From Przewalskia tangutica (lineage: Eukaryota; Streptophyta; Magnoliopsida; Solanales; Solanaceae), in assembly GCA_029844215.1 (NCBI GenBank), contig JAQGDG010000046.1:248001-312000 (forward strand): 64,000 nt of DNA, in the 5' to 3' direction. Positions 46,154-58,333 of this stretch are shown here, in pieces. A program made the position numbers and the translations under genes. How positions within the stretch are numbered: the stretch's first letter is position 1; each line of letters begins with the position of its first letter. The notes beneath the pieces are model-generated. The model was given only the letters and a program-made list of their open reading frames with translations. It was not told where the DNA came from and did no database searches.

Positions 46154-47382
46154 ATGCCTCCGCGCAAGGCAACCGGGCCCCGGAAGGGCAAAGCGGCGAG
46201 GCTGCTAGTGAGATCTGAGAGAGAATGCGAGCGCGAGGCCGTCGATACACGAGATTGTGCTTGAGCGGTGAGTTTTGCGACGCCTTGCCCAGCGAGTTTA
46301 GAGTCGCGGCGGTGGCTGCTGAGACCCACGATGCACGAGTCTCGATCCAGGCTGGAAGCGGATGAGATGGGTACAAGGAGATGGCGATTCTTGGCGGTCG
46401 TGGCAGATATGAGGATATTTGAATCTGTGATTCGATTCGATGCACCGTAGTACACCCTCGGCGGATAGTTTGAGGCTACGGGACTTTACGATTGTAGCCC
46501 GCGAGTTTTATGGGTCGAGGCACGAGGATGATCGCGAGTTCATCCAGCGATTCTGGTCGTAAGTGATGAAGGCTTCAAGACCGAGTCGGTGGTCTTAGGT
46601 TCGCATCGGCTGCGTGATACCGCGATTGGTAGTTTGATTCGTGGGAGTTGTCGGGGAGAGCATGCGCTTCAGCGATATGGGGCGAGTTCTCGAGGCATTC
46701 TCACTCACTTCTTGCCTCCGGATGAGGAGGGCGCGGTAAACAGTTTATGATCTTTGAGGCAGAGAGGCGTGCGGTTGGGAGTACAACGTGGAGTTTGACT
46801 CGTTGGCTCGGTATGTCCCCCTTTGGTGGCAACCATGGAGGATAGAGTGCACCGCTACGTCACGGGCTAGATGATTACTTAGGAGGCTTGTTCGTGTAGC
46901 TCTTGGTGGGCATGGACATTGCCCGCATGCAGCTCATGCACTAGGATGTGAGGCACGGAGAGGTCGCGGAATGACACAGATCAGCAGAAGAGGGCCAGGA
47001 CAGCAGGGTCTTTTGGCGACTTTCGAGGCGGACCGCCTCAGTAGCAGGATAGTTATGTACCCCCGCCAGTACATAGTGGTCCTCCACCGTCTTGAGGAAG
47101 GCGGTCGAGGCTCGAGGTTCAGATTTTCGGGAGAGCGAGGGTGTTAGCGGTGAAGCCACCCTACCTCGTTGTGACCGTTGTGGTAGGCTCCATTTTGGGA
47201 GTGTCGTGCTAATTTGGGAGTTTGTTTTACATGCGGCCAGCGCGCCATTTTGCGAAATTGTCCACCAGGTAGCGCGGATGTAGAGACTCGGCCTTCGGGA
47301 TCTATGGTGGTTCATCACCTACGATTATCGCCTGCAGAGTGCCTATGATTAGAGTAAAGCGGTGGATACAGTATATCCTTAA
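46154..47382 (+). pseudogene. gag: Array gag 1
   Basis: Starts ATGCCTCCGCGCAAGGCAACC and ends TAA at 47380-47382 after MIRVKRW. Nominal length is about 1.23 kb (about 400 residues). Recognised in order: MPPRKAT and a charged N terminus, LRLRDF-like (46468), VLGSHRLRDT (46600), FLTHFLPP-type (46690-46720), EYNVEFDSLARYVP (46785-46820), MEDRVHRYVTG (46840-46865), CDRCGR.HFG (47177-47205) and the C..C..GH....C knuckle (47225-47265). About seven frame changes. Because copies 2 and 3 break at different positions, a readable gag may exist in the real DNA. The stop right after the knuckles shows that no pol was fused. Confidence 0.85.
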
Positions 47383-48251
47383 CCTCTAGAGTTTTGGTAT
47401 GCTTGATATGATGATCTTATTATTGTGTGCTATATGCGGATAGCGTTGTGTTATTTGTGAGTTAGAAAACATGGTTAGTTGGAAGGATAAGTATGGGGGC
47501 ATGGTAGGTGTGAACCTTAGAATATTTCACGATTGAGACCTTAGAGGTAAGGTCGTCTTGAGCAAAGATTTATTTTATGTTTGACCTTTATCGAGAATCG
47601 TAGTATCGTGGGAGATATTTGTGTAATAAGTCCATGGGTTGTGTAAAATGAAAGTGGTGGCTTTCATGATGTGAATTAGTAAGATTGGTCCGTATCGAGG
47701 AGCAAGAGTTGGCGCGACGGAGGTCGGGTTGAGGCGTATTGCGGTCCCGTAGCCGTGCGTTTTAGGTCGATTAGGTGGTCCCGCCAGATGGTAGGGTCAC
47801 GAGGGTGCTAGGCCCCATTTTAGGTGACCATCGTATGAGTTCGTGGATATGTTCGACCAGAAGCGGTTCGTGAAGGCCGGGAATGGCCTTAAAGAAGATC
47901 GAGGCTAGTAAGATGACCAAGTTGGGAGGTAGTGGCTCCAGAAATTTTGAGAATTGAAGTAATGGCGAAGTATGATGCGTATACTAGAAGAGTTCAAGTG
48001 TTAGAAGAAAATCGACGAGTAAGGGAAGAAGCGAGCATGTGTTAAGAGTATAGAAGTGATAATTTTGTTGTAAAGTGAAGGTGCGAAGGGAATATCTTTT
48101 AGACCTTGGGTGGGAGCTTTTGTAGTGATGGAGGTGATTCCTCGTGGACTTGGATTAAGTATTGGAGCGTGTGTTAGTTTGTGGCCATGTGTGGCATTGG
48201 CAACTTGTTTAAGATTAAGAAGGAACTGCATCGTTATCCGTCTTGAGAAGG
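47383..48251 (+). other. Array core 1 post-gag noncoding tract
   Basis: About 870 nt with no credible ORF, conserved among the three cores and, more loosely, E1, E2 and E3. Landmarks are AACATGGTTAGTTGG, GAGACCTTAGAGGTAAGG, GGGTCACGAGGGTGCTAGG, ATGTTCGACCAGAAGCGG and AAAGAAGATCGAGGCTAG. Its retention in elements without pol hints at a cis function, such as packaging or 3' processing; that is inference. Confidence 0.7.
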
Positions 48252-48286
48252 AACATTCGGGACGAATGTTTCTAAGGAGGGGAGAA
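48252..48286 (+). other. PPT-side hairpin and polypurine tract, core 1
   Basis: AACATTCG-GGA-CGAATGTT (48252-48270), then AAGGAGGGGAGAA (48274-48286), directly before LTR-b. Confidence 0.88.
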
Positions 48287-48699
48287 TGTTATACCCCGTA
48301 TTTCCAGAGTATGTACGTGGGGGCGTACGTAGAAAAGTTTGAGCCTTAAAGTTAGGCAAGATTCGAAATTTGTACACAACCCCCGTAAAGAATCGTTTTT
48401 CGACGAAACGTTTTACAGAACTTGCGAAGGGAAAATTCCGGCTATGTCATTTTTAATTTTTGCGGATTTTTCGGCGTCGGAACATTTTGGACCAACGAGA
48501 GGTGACACTTGTCACCCTCAAGTGGCAGTTGGAGTGGGACGAAAGGGGGACGTTTCCTCCCTTGTTTTGTGCCTTATTTTGGCCTTGTTTTGTGCCTTGT
48601 TTTGTGCCATGTTTGGTGGAGTAGGGATAGGGTGCACTTGGCTTGATCTTGGCCTTACACTTGCCTTGCACTTGGCTTGATCATGGCCTTTGGTTTCCC

Positions 48700-48707
48700 T
48701 ATAAATA
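48700..48707 (+). promoter_or_regulatory. TATA box, LTR-b
   Basis: TATAAATA followed by CTCCCC, 413 nt into the LTR. Confidence 0.65.
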
Positions 48708-50569
48708 CTCCCCCTTGCTTGAAGGTTTTCTTCATCCCTCAATTCATTCTAAGTCTTGAAAACTCTTCCCCCCTTTGTGTTGTTCTCGTCCTAGCCTCCC
48801 CCCTCCCCCTTTGTTAGGCTTTGTGGCCGAGAGGGTACCCCCCCTCCTAGTAGTGTTGACCGAGGGGTACACCCCCCCCTTGCCTTGTTGTTCTCGTATA
48901 ATACCCCTTTTTTTGGTAGAGAAATACTCTTCAAGTATTGTTACTATACCCAAAATACCTTGGCCTTATACCTTGTAGTATTCCAAAAGTTACCTCTATA
49001 CGTAGAGCCCGGAAATACTACCTTTTGTCCTTTTAGTCTCAAACCGAAACCCTAAAGAAATCTTCATAGCGAGTTGAAGTATATAGAAGAAGTTGTGTAG
49101 AACTTCTAAGGGTTGTTTGGAGCGGGTTGGAGCGCACGGAGTAGGAGCTAAACCTTGCTCAGGATCGACATTATAACTTGGATAATTTTGGGCTTATCGA
49201 GGTAAATATTCTTGTCCCCTTATTGTAATTGGAAATTACATGTTGTAGGATTATATAGTTGAAGTATACTATATATAGAACTGAACATAGCTTTGCGGCA
49301 ATGTCTTTTGACTTAAGCCTGAATATAAAGAAAGCGATCAGAATTACATAGGTGTATTACATGAGACTTGTGTGGTATTCTTGTGTAGTAGAATTGTACG
49401 TCAGGTTAGGCGTATAACCCCCACGGTTGGCTTGGTAGTGGCCTCGATAGAGGAGGAGATTTACGCGGTTGCGGGGAGAGTCTTTGCCGAATTTTCTGTA
49501 GAATATGGAACCGTGCGTTTAGAAGTTAATAGACGTTTGTGGCCTATATAGGTGGAAGTACTACGAGTAGTGTATTCTACTTGAAGAGTGGAAAAGGCTA
49601 GCCGGGTTACAGTACTGTGGAGCGTTTTGCTTATTGTCGATAATCGTCGCGAGGTATGTGAACCTCTTCCTATCCTTTCTAGCATGATGTTTTGTAAACT
49701 ATGTAGTACGGTAGACGTACATATGCTAAATGAGTTTGGTTGGTTCAAAACATAGGGTGTTATAATAGCTTTATGGGAAGTTAGTTATAACGACTCTATG
49801 TGGGTAAAAGAATGGTTTATTGATCGTAGAAGTTAAGAGACTTGATCTTGAAAGATAAGAGACTTAACTTATTTGACTTGTTATATAACATTTTGTTTAA
49901 AATGTTGTGAAACCTCATTCGCGAGTAATGAGTACTTGGTTTTAAAAAGAATAAGGTTTTACTGATTTCGGAAATGAGAATAAGTGTCGAACAAACCACA
50001 GCAGCGCTAATAAAGGAAAATGTATTGACAAATAACTAATTGTTATTAAAACCAGTAGAAACCTCCATTTGCATAGAAGCTAAGATAAGACAAAATTGTA
50101 TTACATTTCCTAGATCATGGCTGCTGTAACAAGATTGTTATAAACAATAATAAACGACTCACACACAAGACATATGTTACTCAATGGTTTTAAAAGAGAT
50201 TAAGACTATGATTTATGAAACCTTTCTAAAATGAGAAACTTGAGCATTTGAAATTAGGCAAACTTGAACGTTTGGAAAATAATGTTGTTACTTGATTTTA
50301 CAAAGGGAAGTGTTTTGGTACTTAAAAAGATAGTCACTCTATTTCTATATCTGCGGGTATTGTGTGACTTTTGTGAAAAGCGGATCCTTTAATAAGAATT
50401 AATGTATGTAGTACTTTGGGGTTAAAACCGGATTTGTTGTAATAAAATATAAGTCTATGAGTTTGTTGAACTTGCCTATGCTTGTTGTGATAGCCTTTGT
50501 TGTGCAAGTGTTGTATTTACGTATTCTGGCGTCTCGTTGGAGGTAGGTTATCTGGTTGATTGATGGACA

Positions 50570-50790
50570 TCTTGACACGATGGGTGGCCACGAGTATGCT
50601 TCCACTAATCGATCCTTTTGGACATCTTGACACGATGGGTGGCCACGGGTATGCTTCCATTAAGTGTTATCTTGTTATTTGCTTTGGACATATCGACACG
50701 GTGGGTGGCGCGAGTATCTTCCATTCGATTGCTATTTGGATATTTCCTTTGGACATACCGACACGATGGGTGGCCCGGGTATGCTTCCAT
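50570..50790 (+). repeat. Minisatellite slot, LTR-b
   Basis: Four units of the GACACGATGGGTGG repeat; one unit reads GACACGGTGGGTGG. Confidence 0.88.
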
Positions 50791-51446
50791 TAGGATGGTT
50801 CCATGGCCATGCTTATACTGAGAGTGAGATCGCCAGGCATGCGGCCGTTGTGCGGAGTTAAATTCCCGGGTTATATTTGAGTGATGACTTGAGGCGTGAG
50901 TCACGACTTGACATGTTGATTTTATGTTGTGAATCTTAGTTTTGTTATCATACATGTCTACTGTTTTTGTATAGACTGTTATGATTTCATTTCTGATATT
51001 TTTGATTTCACATACTTGGTACTGTTATCTTGACCTCCTTGGGGCTGCGTTCATGCCGCAGTAAGTACACCGATGTTGGTCTCGCCATAGGATCACAGTT
51101 CAGCGTTGGGAAGCTCCGTTCTCCGGAGGCTTATCTTTTGGTATGTTACCCTGAGTTGTAGGTTCTTGTACATTCAGGGGTATGGCGGGGCCCTGTCCCG
51201 TCATGTTGTATAAAACTCTTAGTGTGCATGTAATCTGTTGTGGCGGGGTTTGTAAAAGGGATTAAACTGCGTTTTGAAAGACTTGTATATATATATTTTA
51301 TTGGAAGGTGACCGTTTGGTTGCTTTGTTTATGATCATATATCTTGTTTCATGTTTAAGTTTTATTTCCGCTGATTTACTCTGATGTTGTATCACTAGGG
51401 TGTCCGGGGTAAGGCACGATCCACGGGCCGAGCGGTCGTGACAAAG

Positions 51447-51457
51447 TGGTATCGAGC
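51447..51457 (+). other. Primer-binding site, array core 2
   Basis: TGGTATCGAGC, three bases after LTR-b. Confidence 0.82.
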
Positions 51458-51633
51458 GATTAATCCTCGGAAAGTGTCTGACAGTGTCTAGTAGAGTCTT
51501 GATTATCGGTGTGTTGTGCACCACATCTATAATCGAGGAGGCTGCAGGACATTTAGGATTAGTTTCCTTCTTCTCATTACGAGATCGTGCCTTAGAGTGT
51601 GTTGTAAGTTGGACCCTCTCGGCGTATCTCGTT

Positions 51634-51643
51634 TTTACCAGTT
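51634..51643 (+). promoter_or_regulatory. Splice-acceptor-like site before array gag 2
   Basis: TTTTTACCAG followed by TT and the gag ATG (51644). Same in core 3 (TTTTTACCAG just before 57105); core 1 reads TTTTACG. Inferred from sequence only. Confidence 0.35.
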
Positions 51644-52865
51644 ATGCCTCCGCAAGGCAAACCGGGCCCAGAAGGGCAAGCGGCGAGGAGGCGCTAGTGA
51701 GATCTGAGAGAAGTGCGAGGCGCAGGACCGTCGATACACGAGATTGTGCTTGACGGCGAGTTTTGCGGCGCCCGGCCAGCGAGTTTAGAGCGCGGCGGTG
51801 GCTGCTGAGACCATACACGAGTCTCGATCCCACACTGGAAGCGAGATGAGATGGGAACAAGGAGATGGCCCGATTCTTGGCGTGGTCGTGGCGAATATGA
51901 GGATAATTTGGATCACGGCGATTCGATTCGAGCACCCGTAGTACACCCCGGCGAGATAGTTTGAGGCTACGGGACTTTCCGAGTTGTAGCCGCGAGTTTT
52001 ATGGGTCGAGGCACGAGGATGATCCGCAGGAGTTCATCAAGCGATTCTGGTCATGAGTGATCAAGGCTTGGAGACCGAGTCGATGGTCTTAGGTTCGCAT
52101 CGGCTGCGTGATACATGATCGGGTTTGATTCGTGAGCTGTCGGGAGAGCATGCGCTTCGGCCGATATGGGGCGAGTTCTCGAGGCATTCCTCACTCACTT
52201 CTTGCCTCCGCATGAGGAGGGCACGCCGGCAGATTTATGATCTTGAGGCGAGAGGCGTGCGGTTGGAGTACAACGTGGAGTTTGACTCGTTGGCTCGGTA
52301 TGTCCCCGCTTTGGTGGCAACCATGGAGTATAGAGTGCGCCACGTCACGGGCTAGATGATTACTTGACGAGGCTTGTTGGTGTAGCTCTTCACCGGGCAT
52401 GGACATTGCCGCATGCGAGCTCATGCACTAGGATGTGAGGCACGGAGAGGTCGGCGGAATGACTGGATCGCGAAGAGGCGGGACAGCGAGGTCTTTGGCG
52501 ACTTCGAGGCGGACCGCCTCGGAAGAGCTAGTTATGTACCCGCTTGATACATAGTGGTCCTCCACCGTCTTGAGGCGGTCGAGGGCTCGAGGTTGATTTT
52601 GGGAGAGCGAGGGTGTTAGCTGGCCAAGCCACCCCTACCTCGTTGTGACCGTTGTGGTAGGCTCCATTTTGGGAGTGTCGTGCTAATTTGGGAGTTTGTT
52701 TTACATGCGGCGGCGAGGCCATTTGCGAGAAATTGTCAGGCAGGTAGCGCGGATGTAGAGACTCGGCGCCGTGATCTATGGCTGGTTCATCACCTTCTAC
52801 AGTTATGCGCCCTGCAGGACAGGCCTATGATTAGAATAAAGCGGTGGATACAGGTATATCCTTAA
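51644..52865 (+). pseudogene. gag: Array gag 2
   Basis: Start ATGCCTCCGCAAGGC, stop TAA at 52863-52865 after MIRIKRWIQVYP. Same domain order as gag 1: FLTSCLRMRRAR-type capsid stretch (52185-52225), VRLEYNVEFDSLARYVPALVATME (52255-52325), a basic spacer, CDRCGR.HFG (52645-52670) and the C..C knuckle (52695-52735). Frameshifts lie at different points from gag 1; for instance the EYNVEFDSLARYVP stretch is open here for 76 codons. About 1.22 kb. Confidence 0.85.
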
Positions 52866-53745
52866 CCCTCTAGTGTTTTGGTATGCTTGATATGATGATC
52901 TTATTATTGTGTGCTATGTACGGATAGTGTTGTGTTATTTGTGAGTTAGAAAACATGGTTAGTTGGAAGTATAAGTATGGGGGCATGGTAGGTGTGAACC
53001 TTAGAATATTTCACGATTGAGACCTTAGAGGTAAGGTCGTCTTGAGCAAAAGATTTATTTTATGTTTGACCTTTATCAGAATGCGTAGTATACGTGGGAG
53101 ATATTTGTGTAATAAGTCCATGGGTTGTGTAAAATGAAAGTGGTGGCTTTCATGATGTGAATTAGTAAGATTGGTCCGTATCGGCGAGCAAGAGTTGGCG
53201 CGACGGAGGGTCGGGTTGAGGCGTATTGCGGGTCAACCCGTGGCCGGTTTAGGTGGGGTCGATTAGGTGGTCCCGCCAGATGGTAGGGTCACGAGGCTGC
53301 TAGGCCCCATTTTAGGTGACCATCGTATGAGTTCGTGGATATGTTCGACCAGAAGCGGTTCGTGAAGGCCGGGAATGGCCTTAAAGAAGATCGAGGCTAG
53401 TAAGATGACCAAGTTGGGAGGTAGTGGCTCCAGAAATTTTGAGAACTGAAGTAATGACGGAAGTATGGTACGTATACTAGAAGATTTCAAGTGTTCGAGA
53501 AGAGTACGACGAGTAAGGGAAGAAGCGAGCATGTGTTAAGAGCATAGAAGTGATAATTTTGTTGTAAAGTGAAGGTGCGAAGGGAATATCTTTTAGACCT
53601 TGGGTGGGAGCTTTTGTAGTGAAGGAGGTGATTCCTCGTGGACTTGGATTAAGTAATGGAGCGTGTGTTAGTTAGTGGCCATGTGTGGCATTGGCAACTT
53701 GTTTAAGATTAAGAAGGAACTGCATCGTTATCCGTCTTGAGAAGG
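52866..53745 (+). other. Array core 2 post-gag noncoding tract
   Basis: Counterpart of 47383-48251 with the same landmarks, including GGTCGGGTTGAGGCG and GGGTCAACCCGTGG in fuller form. No ORF. Confidence 0.7.
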
Positions 53746-53780
53746 AACATTCGGGACGAATGTTTCTAAGGAGGGGAGAA
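53746..53780 (+). other. PPT-side hairpin and polypurine tract, core 2
   Basis: AACATTCG-GGA-CGAATGTT (53746-53764) and AAGGAGGGGAGAA (53768-53780). Confidence 0.88.
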
Positions 53781-54189
53781 TGTTATACCCCGTATTTCCA
53801 GAGTATGTACGTGGGGGCGTACGTAGAAAAGTTTGAGCCTTAAAGTTAGGCAAGATTCGAAATTTGTACACAACCCCCGTAAAGAATCGTTTTTCGACGA
53901 AACGTTTTACAGAACTTGCGAAGGGAAAATTCCGGCTATGTCATTTTTAATTTTTATGGATTTTTTCCGGCGTCGAACATTTTTGGACCAACGAGAGGTG
54001 ACACTTGTCACCTCAAGTGGCGGATTGAGTGGACGAAAGGGGGACGTTTCTCCTTGTTTTGTGCCTTATTTTGGCCTTGTTTTGCCTTGTTTTGTGTCAT
54101 GTTTGGTGGAGTAGGGATAGGGTGCACTTGGCTTGATCTTGGCCTTACACTTGCCTTGCATTTGGCTTGATCATGGCCTTTGGTTTCCC

Positions 54190-54197
54190 TATAAATA
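54190..54197 (+). promoter_or_regulatory. TATA box, LTR-c
   Basis: TATAAATA followed by CCCCCC, 409 nt into the LTR. Confidence 0.65.
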
Positions 54198-56032
54198 CCC
54201 CCCATTGCTTGAAGGTTTTCTTCATCCCTCAATTCATTCTAAGTCTTGAAAACTCTTCCCTTTGTGTTGTTCTCGTCCTAGCCTCCCTCCCCTTTGATAG
54301 GCCTTGTGGCCGAGAGGGTACCCCCCCTCCTAGTAGTGTTGGCCGAGGGGTACACCCCCCCTTGCCTTGTTGTTCTCGTATAATACCCCCTTTTTGGTAG
54401 AGAAATACTCTCCAAGTATTGTTACTATACCCAAAATACCTTGGCCTTATACCTTGTAGTATTCCAAAAGTTACCTCTAAACGTAGAGCTTAAATACTAC
54501 ATTTTGTCCTTTAGTCTCAAACCGAAACCCTAAAGAAATCTTCATAGCGAGTTGAAGTATGAAGAAGTTGTGTAGAACTTCTAAGGGTTGTTTGGAGGCG
54601 GGTTGAGCGCACGGAGTAGGAGCTAAACCTTGCTCAGGATCGACATTATAACTTGGATAATTTTGGGCTTATCGAGGTAAATATTCTTGTCCCCTTATTG
54701 TAATTGGAAATTACATGTTGTAGGATTATATAGTTTAAGTATACTATATATAGAATCAACATAGCTTTGCGGCAATGTCTTTTGACTTAAGCTGAATATA
54801 AAGCAGAGAATCGAAGTAATTACATAGGATCAGTATTACAGACTTGTGTGGTATTACTTGTGTAGTAGAATTGTACACGTCCGTTAGACGTATAACCCTC
54901 GGTTGGCTTGGTAGCCTACTCGATAGAGAGGAGATTTACGCGGTTGCGGGGAGGTCGCCAATTTTCTCAGAATATGGAACCGTGCGTTTAGAAGTTAATA
55001 GACGTTTGTGGCCTATATAGGTGGAAGTACTACGAGTAGCGTATTCTACTGAAGAGTGGAAAAGGCTAGGCGGGTTCTGATCGCGAGCGCGTTTGCTTAT
55101 TGTCGATAATCGTCGCGAGGTATGTGAACCCCTTCCTATCCTTTCGAGCATGATGTTTTGTAAACTATGTAGTACGGTAGACGTCATATGCTAAATGAGT
55201 TTGGTTGGTTCAAAACATGTGGTGTTATAATAGCTTTATGGGAAGTTAGTTATAACGACTCTATGGGTAAAAGAATGGTTTATTGATCGTAGAAGTTAAG
55301 AGACTTGATCTTGAAAGATAAGAGACTTAACTTATTTGACTTGTTATATAACATTTTGTTTAAAATGTTGTGAAACCTCATTCGCGAGTAATGAGTACTT
55401 GGTTTTAAAAAGAATAAGGTTTTACTGATTTCGGAAATGAGAATAAGTGTCGAACAAACCACAGCAGCGCTAATAAAGGAAAATGTATTGACAAATAACT
55501 AATTGTTATTAAAACCAGTAGAAACCTCCATCTGCATAGAAGCTAAGATAAGACAAAATTGTATTACATTTCCTAGATCATGGCTGCTGTAACAAGATTG
55601 TTATAAACAAGAATAAACGACTCACACACAAGACATATGTTACTCAATGGTTTTAAAAGAGATTAAGACTATGAGTTATGAAACCTTTCTAAAATGAGAA
55701 ACTTGAGCATTTGAAATTAGGCAAACTTGAACGTTTGGAAAATAATGTTGTTACTTGATTTTACAAAGGGAAGTGTTTTGGTACTTAAAAAGATAGTCAC
55801 TCTATTTCTATATACTGCGGGTATTGTGTGACTTTTGTGAAAGAAACGGATCCTTTAATAAGAATTAATGTATGTAGTACTTTGGGGTTAAAACCCGGAT
55901 TTGTTGTAATAAAATATAAGTCTATGAGTTTGTTGAACTTGCCTATGCTTGTTGTGATAGCCTTTGTTGTGCAAGTGTTGTATTTCTGTGTTACCGCGTC
56001 TCTCGTTGGAGGGCCGGTTATCTGGTTGATTG

Positions 56033-56270
56033 ATGGACATACTGACACGATGGGTGGCCCACGAGTATGCTTCCACTAATCGATCCTTTCGGACATCGAC
56101 CGACGATGGGTGGCCCACGGGTATGCTTCCATTAAGAGTGTTATCTTGTTATTTGCTTTGGACATACTGACACGATGGGTGGCCCACGAGTATGCTTCTA
56201 TTTCGATTGCTATCTGGATATTTCCTTTGGACATACTGACACGATGGGTGGCCCGGGTATGCTTCCATTA
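56033..56270 (+). repeat. Minisatellite slot, LTR-c
   Basis: Four units of the GACACGATGGGTGGCCCACG repeat; the second unit is damaged (GACCGACGATGGG). Confidence 0.88.
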
Positions 56271-56907
56271 GGATAGTTCCATGGCCACGCTTATACCGAG
56301 GTGAGATCGCCGCACGCGCCGCTAATGGTTAGTTAAATTCGGTTATATTTGAGTGATGACTTGAGGCGTGAGTCACGACTTGACATGACCGCTTTATGTT
56401 GTGAATCGTAGTTTTGTTATCATACATGTCTCTGTTTTTGTATAGATCGTTATGATTTCATTTACTGATTTTTGATTTCACATACTTGGTACTGTTATCG
56501 ACCTCTTCGGGCCGTTCATCTGCAGGTAAGTACACCGATGTTGGTCCTCGCTCATAGGATCACGATTCATTAGGAAGCTCCGTTCTCCGAGGCTTATCTT
56601 TTGGTATGTTACCCCGAGTTGTAGGTTCTTGTACATTCGAGGGTATGGCGGGCCACTGTCCGTCATGTTGTATAAAACTCTTAGAAGTGCAGCGTAATGC
56701 TGAGGTGGTTTGTAAAAGGGATTAAAGCTGTTTCGTTTTGAAAGACTTGTATATATATATTTTATTGGAAGGTGACCATTTGGTTGCTTTGTTTATGATC
56801 ATATATCTTGTTTCATGTTTAAGTTTTATATCCGCCGATTTACTCGATGTTGTATCACTAGGGTGCAGGGGTAAGACACGATCCACGCCGAACGGTCGTG
56901 ACAAAAG

Positions 56908-56918
56908 TGGTATCGAGC
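56908..56918 (+). other. Primer-binding site, array core 3
   Basis: TGGTATCGAGC, four bases after LTR-c. Confidence 0.82.
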
Positions 56919-57104
56919 GATTAATCCTCGGAAAGTGTCTGACGCGTGTCTAGTAAGTCTTGATTATCGGTGTGTTGTGCACCACATCTATAATCGGGAG
57001 GTTGCAGACATTTAGGATTAGTTCCCCTTCTTCTCATTCTGAGATCGTGCCTTAGAGCTGTGTTGTAAGTTGGACCCCTCTGACGTATCTCGTTTTTACC
57101 AGTT

Positions 57105-58333
57105 ATGCCTCCGCGCAAGGCAAACCGGGCCCAGAAGGGCAAGGCAGCCGAGGGAGCTGCTAGTGAGATCTGAGGAGGCGAGGCGCAGGACCGGTCAAGA
57201 CTGAGATTGTGCTTGACGGTGAGTTTTGCGACGCCCGGCACAGCGATTTAGAGCGCGGCGGTGGGCTGCCGAGACCACGATACTGAGTCTCCATCCCAGG
57301 CACTGGAGCAGATGAGATGGGGAACAAGGAGATGGCGATTCGCCGGCGCGTGGCCGAGATATGAGATAGGCCGACGCATCAGCCCAGTTTCGATAGCACC
57401 CGTAGTACACCCCGGCGAGATAGTTTGAGGCTCACGGGACTTTCTCGAGTTGTAACGCGAGTTTTATGGGTCGAGGCACGAGGATGATCCGCGAGTTCAT
57501 CAAGCGATTCTATGGTCATTAGAGTGATCAAGGCTTCGAGACCGAGTCGGTGGTCTTAGGTTCGCATCGGTTGCGTGATACCGCATGATCGGCGATTTTG
57601 ATTCGTGAGCTGTCGGGAGAGCATGCGCTTCCAGAAGATGGGGCGAGTTCTCGAGGCATTCTCACTCACTTCTTGCCTCGCGGATGAGGAGGGCACGCGG
57701 ACGATTTATGATCTTTGAGGCGAGAGGCGTGCGGTTCGGGAGTACAACGTGGAGTTTGACTCGTTGGCTCGGTATGTCCCGCTTTGGTGGCAACCATGGA
57801 GGATAGAGTGCAACGCTACGTCAAGGCTAGATGATTACTTGACAGAGGCTTGTTCGGTGTAGCTCTTCACCGGCATGAACATTGCCCGCATGCGGCTCAT
57901 GCACTAGGATGTGAGGCACGGAGAGGTCGGCGGAATGACCAGATCGGCGAAGAGGGCGGGACAGCAGGTCTTTGGCGACTTTCGAGGCGGACCGCCTCGC
58001 GAGCTAGTTATGTACCCCGCCAAGACATAGTGGTCCTCCACCGTCTTGAGAGCAGTCGGGCTCCAAGGGTTCATTTCGGGAGAGCGGTGTTAGCTGAAGC
58101 CACCCCTACCTCGTTGTGACCGTTGTGGTAGGCTCCATTTTGGGAGTGTCGTGCTAATTTGGGAGTTTGTTTTACATGCCAGCGGGGCCATTTTGCGAGA
58201 ATTGTCCGACTGCAGGTAGCGGATGTAGAGACTCGGCCTTCGGGATCTATGGTGGTTCATCACATTCTACGATTATGCGCCTGCAGATGTGCCTATGATT
58301 AGAGTAAAGCGGTGGATACAGGTATATCCTTAA
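57105..58333 (+). pseudogene. gag: Array gag 3
   Basis: Start ATGCCTCCGCGCAAGGC, stop TAA at 58331-58333. Carries the same order of blocks: N-terminal MPPRKAT, VLGSHRLRDT (57550-57585), the capsid LTHFLP-type stretch (57660-57690), EYNVEFDSLARYVP (57740-57782), a MEDRV stretch (57797), the C..CGR.HFG motif (58118-58145) and the knuckle CQRGHFARNC-like, eroded (58175-58210). About 1.23 kb. Indels differ from gags 1 and 2. Confidence 0.84.

Larger units (their letters stand above)
48287..51443 (+). repeat. Array LTR-b (3.16 kb), shared by cores 1 and 2
   Basis: Serves at once as 3' LTR of unit 1 and 5' LTR of unit 2: a PPT precedes it and a primer site follows it. Same internal order as LTR-a; C-run shorter (48870-48878). 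Repeat slot 50570-50790. Donor-like GT at 49202. Confidence 0.93.
53781..56903 (+). repeat. Array LTR-c (3.12 kb), shared by cores 2 and 3
   Basis: TGTTATACCCCG at the start, CCGAACGGTCGTGACA at the end. Donor-like GT at 54677; repeat slot 56033-56270. One of the 12-bp U3 repeats is shortened (TTGTTTTGCC). Confidence 0.93.

Noticed and set aside
48339..48680. Open frame of 113 codons near the start of LTR-b (similar frames in LTR-a, -c and -d)
   Set aside because: It lies in U3 upstream of the TATA box, has no family signature, and its length changes between copies with small indels. Treated as chance.
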